Shown piece after piece: positions 1 through 6,293 of a stretch of DNA of 6,293 nt. The notes beneath the pieces were generated by a model. That model saw nothing but the letters and a program-made list of their open reading frames with translations. It made no database searches and had not been told where the DNA came from. The translations under genes and the position numbers were made by a program. Location: the NCBI GenBank assembly GCA_022563655.1, contig JADFMW010000155.1, forward strand, positions 1 through 6,293. The letters are read 5' to 3'. Numbering within the stretch: position 1 is the stretch's first letter; each line of letters begins with the position of its first letter. This DNA is from Pseudomonadota bacterium (GTDB lineage: Bacteria; Pseudomonadota; Alphaproteobacteria; JAAXGF01).

Positions 1-462
1 GCGACCAACCTCGAGCGCCGCACCGAGGCCGAGGCGGCCGCCGAAAAACTCGACGGCCTGACCTGCGTGCTGCTGCGCCAGGCGAGCGATAGCGCCCAGC
101 TTTACGGCTCGGTGACGGCGCGCGACATCGTCGACGCGATCGCCGAGGGCGGCGCCCGGATTCGCCGCGCCCAGGTTCAGCTCGACCGGCCGATCAAGAC
201 CCTGGGCATCCATTCGGTGCGCGTCGCGCTCCATCCCGAGGTGACCGTCGGCGTCAACGTCAACGTCGCGCGCTCGGCCGAGGAGGCCGAGGCCCAGGCG
301 GCCGCCGTGGGGCGCGGCGTGGCCCCCGGCGAAGCCGGCGCGGCCCCCGCGGACGACACCGTCGCGGACGAGGCGGAGGAGAGCGCGAGAGAGGAGAACG
401 CCGGCGAGACGGGCGACGGCGCCACCGGGGACGACATGGCCGGTCCCGCCCCCGACGCCTGA
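1..462 (+). CDS. rplI: 50S ribosomal protein L9, C-terminal part (5' end outside window)
   Basis: L9 binds 23S rRNA near the base of the L1 stalk and reaches away from the large subunit, where it helps maintain the reading frame. The frame is open from base 1, so the N-terminal rRNA-binding domain and start lie upstream; 153 residues remain. The first ~20 residues (LERRTEAEAAAEKLDGL) are the end of the long connecting helix. The C-terminal domain follows, with the family-typical stretches LYGSVTARDI, LDRPIKTLGIHSVRVALHPEV and VNVNVARS. The last ~61 residues (about nt 277-459) form a low-complexity tail with 17 acidic and 2 basic residues; acidic tails are common on alphaproteobacterial L9, as I recall. 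The next gene is dnaB, matching the widespread rpsF-rpsR-rplI-dnaB order. Identity is secure; only the upstream boundary is missing. Confidence 0.96.
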   Translation, partial: ATNLERRTEAEAAAEKLDGLTCVLLRQASDSAQLYGSVTARDIVDAIAEGGARIRRAQVQLDRPIKTLGIHSVRVALHPEVTVGVNVNVARSAEEAEAQAAAVGRGVAPGEAGAAPADDTVADEAEESAREENAGETGDGATGDDMAGPAPDA

Positions 463-465
463 TCC

Positions 466-485
466 CGGCGCGGCCGGACGCGCCG
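466..485 (+). terminator. GC-rich hairpin just after rplI, possible weak terminator
   Basis: A perfect 7-bp inverted repeat (CGGCGCG, 6-nt loop GCCGGA, CGCGCCG) begins 4 nt after the rplI stop. No T-run follows (next bases cgcgattgct), so it lacks the usual intrinsic-terminator signature. It could stabilise the 3' end of the ribosomal-protein mRNA or act as a leaky terminator. Chance hairpins are common at this GC content, so the functional call is weak. Confidence 0.25.
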
Positions 486-609
486 CGCGATTGCTGACGA
501 ACCCGAGGACTTCGTTGGAATTTTCGGGGCGCGTGCGGACGCCGCCAAGGGCCGTGCGCACGCGCGCGGCGTGACCCGGGGCGGTCAACTATCCCCGCTA
601 TTAACACTC

Positions 610-626
610 TGTGGACGGATTCCACA
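610..626. promoter_or_regulatory. Palindrome TGTGGA-N5-TCCACA upstream of dnaB
   Basis: This is a perfect 6-bp inverted repeat with a 5-bp spacer, in one of the few AT-richer patches of the intergenic region and about 95 nt before the dnaB start. It lies 6 nt after TATTAA (599-604), so if that hexamer were a -10 element the palindrome would cover the transcription start, where a repressor might sit. The right arm reads GATTCCACA, which matches the DnaA-box consensus TTWTNCACA at 7 of 9 positions; the left arm is a poorer match on the other strand. The symmetry is certain, the role is not. Confidence 0.3.
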
Positions 627-707
627 CCCGCCTTAAACAGGCCCCGCCGCGTCTTTGGGTGTGCGCGCGGCGCTTCAATCGTGGTACATACCGTCGACGG
701 CGGGGAC

Positions 708-713
708 GGAGGT
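708..713 (+). promoter_or_regulatory. Strong Shine-Dalgarno GGAGGT that sets the dnaB start
   Basis: GGAGGT lies 7 nt before GTG at 721 and 10 nt before GTG at 724. It argues for a start at 721 rather than the further-upstream in-frame TTG 655, GTG 661 or GTG 712; the last overlaps this very motif. Confidence 0.75.
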
Positions 714-720
714 GTTTCGG

Positions 721-2208
721 GTGGTGGAGAGCGTTCTCAGCGCGCGTGAAGACGGCGTCACCTACCGCACGCTTCCGCACAACCTCGAGGCCGAGCAGGC
801 GCTGCTGGGCGCCATTCTCGTCAACAACGAGGTCGCCAACCGGGTCTCGGCGTTTCTTTTTCCCGATCACTTCTTCCAGCCGGTGCACGGCCGCATCTAC
901 GAGGCCGCGCTCAAGATCGTGGAACGCGGCCAGAGGGCCGACCCGGTCACCCTGAAGCACTACTTCGAAACCGACGACGCGCTCGCCGACATCGGCGGGG
1001 CGCAGTACCTCGCCCGGCTGGCGGGTTCGGCGGTGACCATCATCAACGCCGAGGACTACGGCCGCACCGTCCACGACCTCTACCTGCGGCGCGAGCTGAT
1101 CCATCTCGGCGAGGACGTCGTCAACACCGCCTTCGACTTCCGCGTCGATACGCCGGCGCGCGAGCAGGTCGAGGAGGCCGAGCAGCACCTCTACACGCTG
1201 GCCGAGGAAGGCCAGTACGAGGGTGGCTTCGCGCCCCTCAAGGAGCCGCTCGAGAGCGCCATCAAGATGATGGAGAGCGCGTACAAGCGTGACGGCGACA
1301 TGACCGGCGTCGCCACCGGCCTGGCCCAACTCGACGAGCTGCTCGGCGGCCTGAACCCGGCCGACCTGATCATCCTCGCCGGCCGGCCCTCGATGGGAAA
1401 GACCGCGCTCGCCACCAACATCGCCTACCATGCCAGCAAGAGCCACCGCGTCGAGACCGACGACGACGGCAACGCGCACGTAGTCGACGGCGCGGTGGTG
1501 GGCTTCTTTTCGCTCGAGATGTCGGCCGAGCAGCTCGCCTTCCGGTTGCTCGCCGAGGCGACCGGCGTCTCGGCGGCGAAGCTTCGCCGCGGGCAGGTAT
1601 CGCCTGAAGAGTTCCAACATATCGTGCCGGCGAGCCAGACCCTGAGCCGCATTCCGTTCTTCATCGACGACACCCCGTCGTTGTCGGTCGCCGCGCTGAG
1701 GACGCGGGCGCGCCGCCTGAAGCGCACCCACAACCTGTCGCTGGTGATCGTCGACTACCTGCAGCTGATGCGCCCCTCGGGACGCAAGAGTTACGACAAC
1801 CGCGTGCTCGAGATCGCCGAGATCACCCAAGGGCTGAAGGCGCTGGCCAAGGAGCTCGGCGTGCCGGTGCTGGCGCTCTCGCAGCTGTCGCGCGCGGTCG
1901 AGCAGCGCGACGACAAGCGGCCGCAGCTCTCCGATTTGCGCGAATCCGGCGCCATCGAGCAGGACGCCGACGTGGTCATGTTCATCTATCGCGAGGAGTA
2001 TTACGAACGGCGCAAGGAGCCCAAGGAGGGCACCGACAAGCATATCGATTGGCAAAATAAAATGAATGAGATCAATCATTTGGCCGAAGTCATCGTGGCC
2101 AAGCAACGCAGCGGACCAATCGGTCGAGTCGACCTGGTCTTCGACCCTATGACCACGAAGTTCACCACCCTCGACAGACGCCACGACCCCGAGGATGTCC
2201 CCTTCTGA
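721..2208 (+). CDS. dnaB: Replicative DNA helicase DnaB
   Basis: DnaB is the hexameric 5'-3' helicase that unwinds DNA at the replication fork and recruits primase. With the GTG start at 721 the protein has 495 residues, close to the usual size, and no intein. The N-terminal primase-interacting domain begins near residue 19 (PHNLEAEQALLGAIL) and is followed by the linker (about 150-190). The RecA-like motor has Walker A GRPSMGKTA (Lys227), the SLEMS motif with Glu266 as likely catalytic base, Walker B VIVDYLQLM (Asp345), LSQLSRAVEQR, the LRESGAIEQDADVVMFIYR block and AKQRSGPIG with the likely arginine finger at Arg463. It ends in the typical PEDVPF. The short stretch at 2041-2090 is unusually AT-rich for this gene. 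Its 3' end overlaps alr by 14 nt, suggesting translational coupling. Identity is certain; the start could be 724 instead of 721. Confidence 0.97.
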   Translation: MVESVLSAREDGVTYRTLPHNLEAEQALLGAILVNNEVANRVSAFLFPDHFFQPVHGRIYEAALKIVERGQRADPVTLKHYFETDDALADIGGAQYLARLAGSAVTIINAEDYGRTVHDLYLRRELIHLGEDVVNTAFDFRVDTPAREQVEEAEQHLYTLAEEGQYEGGFAPLKEPLESAIKMMESAYKRDGDMTGVATGLAQLDELLGGLNPADLIILAGRPSMGKTALATNIAYHASKSHRVETDDDGNAHVVDGAVVGFFSLEMSAEQLAFRLLAEATGVSAAKLRRGQVSPEEFQHIVPASQTLSRIPFFIDDTPSLSVAALRTRARRLKRTHNLSLVIVDYLQLMRPSGRKSYDNRVLEIAEITQGLKALAKELGVPVLALSQLSRAVEQRDDKRPQLSDLRESGAIEQDADVVMFIYREEYYERRKEPKEGTDKHIDWQNKMNEINHLAEVIVAKQRSGPIGRVDLVFDPMTTKFTTLDRRHDPEDVPF

Positions 2209-3334
2209 CCGCGCCGGGGTGGTGCTGACGATCGACCTCGGCGCGATCGCGCGCAATTACCGGCTATTGCGGAAACGGGTGCGCGGCGGCCGGTGCGCCG
2301 TCGTCGTCAAGGCCAACGCCTACGGCCTGGGCGTGGCACGGGTTGCGCCGGTGCTGGCGCGGGCGGGCAGCCGCACTTTCTTCGTCGCCACCCTCGACGA
2401 AGGTGTCGAGCTGCGCGGCCTCCTGCCCGACGCCGAGGTCGCCGTGCTGAATGGCTTGCAGCCTGGATGCGAGGCCGAGTTCGCCGCCCACAACCTGGTG
2501 CCGGTGCTCAACGATCTCGGCCAGATCGAGCGCTGGGGCGCGTTTGCGCGCGCGCGCGGCGAGCCCGACGCCGTGATCCACCTCGACGCCATGATCCACC
2601 TCGACGCCATGATCCACCTCGACACCGGCATGAACCGCCTGGGACTGCCGCCCGACGAGGTCGACCGCCTGGCGGCGGAGCCCGAGCGCTTGCGCGGCCT
2701 GCGGCTCGGCCTGGTGATGAGCCACCTGGCCTGCGCCGAACAGCGCGACAACCCGATGAACGCGGCTCAGCGCGCCCTGTTCATCGCCCAGCGCAAGCGC
2801 CTGCCGCCAGCGCCGGCGAGCTTCGCCAACTCGTCGGGCATCTTCCTCGGCCCCGACTACCACTTCGATCTGGCCCGCCCCGGGGTTGCGCTCTACGGCG
2901 TCAACCCAACGCCCGAGGCGCCGAATCCGATGGCTGAAGTGGTTCGTCTACAAGGCAAAATTATCCAGTCGCGCGATGTTGACAGGGGTCAGACCGTTGG
3001 CTACGGTGCTGCGCACCGGATCGGCGCGCCGGGTCGGATCGCGACTGTCGCCGTCGGCTACGCCGATGGCTATGCGCGTTCGCTCGGCACCCGCGCGTTC
3101 GCCGCCGTCGGCGGCGCCAAGGTACCGGTGGTGGGGCGCGTCTCGATGGATCTGATCACTCTCGACGTTTCCGCCTTGAGCGCGGACCAGGCCCGCACCG
3201 GCGCCACGGTCGACCTGATCGGCGGCGCCTGCCCGATCGACGAGGTGGCCGCCTGGAGCGGCACCATCGGCTACGAAATCCTCACCAGCCTCGGCCACCG
3301 CTACGCGCGGCGCTACGTCGGGGGCGGCGCCTAG
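2195..3334 (+). CDS. alr: Alanine racemase (PLP-dependent), with a tandem-repeat insertion
   Basis: Alr interconverts L- and D-alanine in the cytoplasm and supplies D-Ala for peptidoglycan. The PLP lysine is Lys39 in VVKANAYGLG. DTGMNRLG (Asp143-Gly150) follows, then a phosphate/cofactor region with ARPGVALYG (Arg228). The second catalytic base is probably Tyr270 in TVGYGAAH, followed by VAVGYADGY (Tyr289) and VGRVSMDL (Met318). The C-terminus (ILTSLGHRYARRYVGGGA) looks complete. Length is 379 residues; 12 of these come from two extra copies of a six-residue unit (residues 125-142) just before DTGMNR. The residue aligned with the carbamylated lysine of Geobacillus Alr is His141 here. ATG 2195 overlaps the end of dnaB, with GAGG immediately before it; GTG 2219 or 2222 are possible shorter starts without a better ribosome site. 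Identity is sure; whether the repeated form is fully active is unknown. Confidence 0.95.
   Translation: MSPSDRAGVVLTIDLGAIARNYRLLRKRVRGGRCAVVVKANAYGLGVARVAPVLARAGSRTFFVATLDEGVELRGLLPDAEVAVLNGLQPGCEAEFAAHNLVPVLNDLGQIERWGAFARARGEPDAVIHLDAMIHLDAMIHLDTGMNRLGLPPDEVDRLAAEPERLRGLRLGLVMSHLACAEQRDNPMNAAQRALFIAQRKRLPPAPASFANSSGIFLGPDYHFDLARPGVALYGVNPTPEAPNPMAEVVRLQGKIIQSRDVDRGQTVGYGAAHRIGAPGRIATVAVGYADGYARSLGTRAFAAVGGAKVPVVGRVSMDLITLDVSALSADQARTGATVDLIGGACPIDEVAAWSGTIGYEILTSLGHRYARRYVGGGA
2567..2620 (+). repeat. Three tandem 18-bp units inside alr
   Basis: The unit GACGCC(G/A)TGATCCACCTC occurs at 2567-2584, 2585-2602 and 2603-2620, followed by GAC of the DTGM motif. Units 2 and 3 are identical; unit 1 differs by one base (G for A at the 7th base, Val instead of Met). 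Each encodes D-A-(V/M)-I-H-L, so the reading frame is kept and 12 residues are added relative to a single copy. Confidence 0.97.
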
Positions 3335-3445
3335 GCGATGGCCGCGCCGGTGGCCGAGATCGACGACAGCAACAAGCCCTGCGTCGACCAGTTCATCCAC
3401 GGCCGCGCCGAGGGGCCGATCAAGATGGAGGTGCTGGGGCCGTGA
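3335..3445 (+). pseudogene. mlaF: C-terminal remnant of an MlaF-type ABC transporter ATPase
   Basis: Starting right after the alr stop, ATG 3338 opens a 35-codon frame that ends at TGA 3443-3445. Residues VDQFIHGRAEGPIKMEV match the tail of MlaF, the ATPase of the retrograde phospholipid transporter: E. coli MlaF ends with VRQFLDGIADGP, sharing the QF(I/L)xGxAxGP pattern, and the alphaproteobacterial form as I recall it is close to D-SGNPYVDQFxHGRxEGPI-M. Walker A, signature and Walker B motifs are all absent because the rest of the gene is missing. As I recall, related genomes carry mlaE and mlaF between alr and radA, so a deletion ending here would explain the fragment. Changes such as Cys where Tyr is usual (KPCVDQF) fit loss of constraint. 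The fragment shares alr's frame but is separated by its TAG stop. A working 35-residue protein seems unlikely, and there is no good ribosome site. Confidence 0.7.
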
Positions 3446-3486
3446 CCCGGCCGCCGTCCCGCGCCAGTGGCAAGGACGGGACCTGA

Positions 3487-4860
<1,374 letters not shown>

Positions 4861-4875
4861 CGGGGCCGCCGAGCC

Positions 4876-4942
4876 GGAGGCGCGAGGCATGGGTCGAGTG
4901 GAAATGACAACCTTCCCGTCCGCATGGTCGACCTCGCAATAA
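4876..4942 (+). other. Short reading frame with strong ribosome site overlapping the cvpA start
   Basis: GGAGG at 4876-4880 lies 8 nt before ATG 4889, which opens a 17-codon frame (MGRVEMTTFPSAWSTSQ) ending at TAA 4940-4942, 16 nt past the first base of the cvpA start ATG (4924). cvpA itself has no evident Shine-Dalgarno. The frame may be a leader whose translation feeds cvpA. Alternatively its residues MTTFPS may be the original CvpA N-terminus, now split off by loss of one base near 4922. No other function is visible. Confidence 0.45.
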
Positions 4943-5571
4943 TCGGGATTCTGCTGATTTCGGGGGTGCTCGCGTTCGTCCGCGGGGCGGTCCGCGAGCT
5001 GTTCTCCATCGCCGCCTGGATCGCCGCGGGGGCCGCCACGTATTACGGCTTCGTCTATCTCCAGCCCTACGCGCGGGGGCTGATCGCAACGCCCTTGATC
5101 GCCGACGCCGCGGCGGCGGTGTTGCTCTTCGTCACCACTCTCATCGTCGTCTCGCTGATCAGCGCGGCGCTCGCGCGCCTCGTCAGCCACAGCCGGCTCG
5201 GCGCGCTCGACCGCTCGCTCGGCTTTCTGTTCGGCCTGGTCCGCGGCGCCGTTCTCATCTCCATCGCCTACGTGATGATGACCTGGGCGCTGCCGCCCGA
5301 CGAGCACCCCGGTTGGTTGAGCGAGGCTCGCGCGATGCCTTTGGTCGAGTTGGGCGCCCAGTTTATCGTCCTCGCCATTCCGCCGGAGGCCCGCGCCGAG
5401 CTATCGAACGCGATCGGCGAAGCAAAAAGCGCGACCGAGGCGGCGATCGAGAGGCAACAGGACTTCGAAGCCTTGAAGGGCCCGCCGCCGCCGGCCGAGG
5501 GGGGGCGCCAAGAGGGTTACACCGACGCCGAGCGCAAGTCGCTCGAGCGAGCGATCGAAACCATCCAGTAG
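4924..5571 (+). CDS. cvpA: CvpA family inner-membrane protein
   Basis: CvpA proteins are small inner-membrane proteins first linked to colicin V production and often encoded next to purF; their biochemical role is unsettled, with reports tying them to envelope homeostasis. The 215 residues show four likely membrane segments, at about 4-19, 26-46, 62-84 and 101-123. Conserved features are FVRGAVREL (18-26) after the first segment and LDRSLGFLFGLVRGA (95-109) before the last. The tail from about 130 is hydrophilic, with a charged helix, a proline stretch (GPPPP) and a final GYTDAERKSLERAIE motif resembling the short conserved end of alphaproteobacterial CvpA. ATG 4924 is the only start in this frame after the radA stop but lacks a ribosome site, so the N-terminus may be displaced. 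The TAG stop is immediately followed by the purF ATG. Confidence 0.92.
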   Translation: MVDLAIIGILLISGVLAFVRGAVRELFSIAAWIAAGAATYYGFVYLQPYARGLIATPLIADAAAAVLLFVTTLIVVSLISAALARLVSHSRLGALDRSLGFLFGLVRGAVLISIAYVMMTWALPPDEHPGWLSEARAMPLVELGAQFIVLAIPPEARAELSNAIGEAKSATEAAIERQQDFEALKGPPPPAEGGRQEGYTDAERKSLERAIETIQ

Positions 5572-6293
5572 ATGCGCCGGAGCACCGCCCGATCGAGGTT
5601 TGCCGCGCGGCCGTTCGCCGACGACAAGCTGCGCGAAGAATGCGGCATCTTCGGCATGTATGGCCACGCCGATTCGGCGGCGCACACGGCGCTCGGCCTG
5701 CACGCGCTGCAGCACCGCGGGCAGGAGGCGGCGGGCATCGTCACCTACGACGGCGAGCACTTCCACAGCCACCGCAGCCTCGGCCTGGTCGGCGACTGCT
5801 TCAGCTCGGAGTCGATCATCAGGCGACTCAAGGGCGGCGCCGCGATCGGCCACGTGCGCTACTCGACGACGGGCGGAACGGTGCTGCGCAACGTCCAGCC
5901 CTTGTTCGCCGAGGTCGTCTTCGGCGGGCTGGCCATCGCGCACAACGGCAACCTGACGAACGCGATCACGCTGCGCGAACGTCTGGTGCAGCGCGGCTGC
6001 CTGTTCCAGTCGACCTCCGACACCGAGGTCATTATCCACTTCGTCGCCATCAGCCGGTACCCGTCCGTCGTCGCTCGCTTGATCGACGCGCTCAACCAGG
6101 TCGAGGGCGCATACTCGTTGATTGCGCTGAGCAACGATGCGCTCATCGGGGTGCGCGACCCCCTGGGCGTGCGGCCGCTCGTCATCGGCACGCTCGAGGG
6201 CGCGACCATCCTCGCTTCCGAGACCTGCGCCCTCGACATCATCGGCGCCGAGTTCATGCGCGACGTCGCGCCGGGCGAAATGGTCGTGATCAC
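5572..6293 (+). CDS. purF: Amidophosphoribosyltransferase, N-terminal part (3' end outside window)
   Basis: PurF makes 5-phosphoribosylamine from PRPP and glutamine, the first committed step of purine synthesis. The frame runs from ATG 5572 to the window edge (240 codons plus 2 nt), so only the class II glutaminase domain is seen; the PRPP-binding domain lies beyond. The catalytic cysteine is Cys24 in EECGIFG, so 23 residues before it should be removed as a propeptide, as in Bacillus-type PurF. Counting Cys24 as 1, Arg96 in HVRYSTTG is 73, Asn125-Gly126 in HNGNLTN are about 102-103 and Asp150 in STSDTEV is 127, matching known glutamine-site residues. LHALQHRGQEAAGI and RDPLGVRPL are also family-typical. 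ATG abuts the cvpA TAG (TAGATG) with no clear Shine-Dalgarno, so translation is probably coupled. No Fe-S ligand cysteines can be judged from this part. Confidence 0.96.
   Translation, partial: MRRSTARSRFAARPFADDKLREECGIFGMYGHADSAAHTALGLHALQHRGQEAAGIVTYDGEHFHSHRSLGLVGDCFSSESIIRRLKGGAAIGHVRYSTTGGTVLRNVQPLFAEVVFGGLAIAHNGNLTNAITLRERLVQRGCLFQSTSDTEVIIHFVAISRYPSVVARLIDALNQVEGAYSLIALSNDALIGVRDPLGVRPLVIGTLEGATILASETCALDIIGAEFMRDVAPGEMVVI

Larger units (their letters stand above)
463..720 (+). other. Intergenic region between rplI and dnaB
   Basis: These 258 bases are the longest non-coding stretch in the window. From left to right they hold the hairpin after rplI, a second 9-bp inverted repeat (529-537 with 557-565, 19-nt loop), a relatively AT-rich patch around 590-640 with a TATTAA hexamer at 599-604 and a TGTGGA/TCCACA palindrome at 610-626, and the dnaB Shine-Dalgarno at 708-713. 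A promoter for dnaB would sensibly lie here, but I find no convincing -35/-10 pair: TATTAA has no good -35 at 16-18 nt. The dnaB frame stays open back to a TTG at 655, but those extra codons do not look like DnaB. Confidence 0.6.

Noticed and set aside
655..720. N-terminal extension of DnaB from TTG 655 or GTG 661
   Set aside because: The 22 extra residues are not DnaB-like, and the strong GGAGGT at 708-713 is placed for GTG 721/724.
601..2256. 551-codon open frame on the minus strand, antisense to all of dnaB
   Set aside because: High GC removes stop codons in the opposite frames. The translation is Arg/Gly/Leu/Val/His-rich with no recognisable domain, while the plus strand is an unmistakable DnaB.
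2585..2620. Repeats in alr as a CRISPR or intergenic repeat element
   Set aside because: The units are contiguous with no spacers, in frame, and extend coding sequence; this is a simple tandem duplication.
5499..5505. Run of seven G in cvpA as a possible phase-variation tract or frameshift
   Set aside because: The frame after it still gives the CvpA-like C-terminal motif and stops exactly at TAGATG with purF, so the frame appears right and no switch is supported.

Overview
The window is GC-rich chromosomal DNA, with G or C at most third codon positions. It carries a conserved housekeeping cluster in the order rplI (3' end) – dnaB – alr – [mlaF remnant] – radA – cvpA – purF (5' part), all on the + strand. 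This order, the alphaproteobacterial style of DnaB, RadA and CvpA, and the acidic tail on ribosomal protein L9 all point to an alphaproteobacterium, perhaps near Rhodospirillales. That placement comes from recalled family and synteny knowledge, not from a search.

Layout: 1-462 is the end of ribosomal protein L9. 463-720 is the only sizeable intergenic region. It holds two GC-rich inverted repeats, a TGTGGA-N5-TCCACA palindrome and a strong Shine-Dalgarno (SD) sequence for dnaB. 721-2208 is the replicative helicase DnaB. 2195-3334 is alanine racemase, overlapping dnaB by 14 nt. 3335-3445 holds a 35-codon fragment that reads like the C-terminus of the lipid-transport ATPase MlaF. 3487-4860 is the recombination ATPase RadA. 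4924-5571 is the membrane protein CvpA, preceded by a short, well-initiated reading frame that overlaps its start. 5572-6293 is the N-terminal glutaminase part of PurF, directly abutting cvpA and running off the window.

The genes do not form one pathway. They cover translation (L9), replication (DnaB), peptidoglycan precursor supply (Alr), recombinational repair (RadA) and purine synthesis (PurF, with the commonly co-located CvpA). Close spacing and one shared strand suggest co-transcription, especially dnaB-alr and cvpA-purF.

I see no new defence, mobile or biosynthetic system, and no tRNA, rRNA, CRISPR array or insertion sequence. The points worth a second look are small changes in the housekeeping block: an apparent deletion that removed all but the tail of mlaF (and probably mlaE), an in-frame 18-bp tandem triplication just before an active-site motif of Alr, a possible one-base frame disruption at the cvpA start, and an AT-rich patch near the 3' end of dnaB. 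Each could be real evolution or an assembly or sequencing error.
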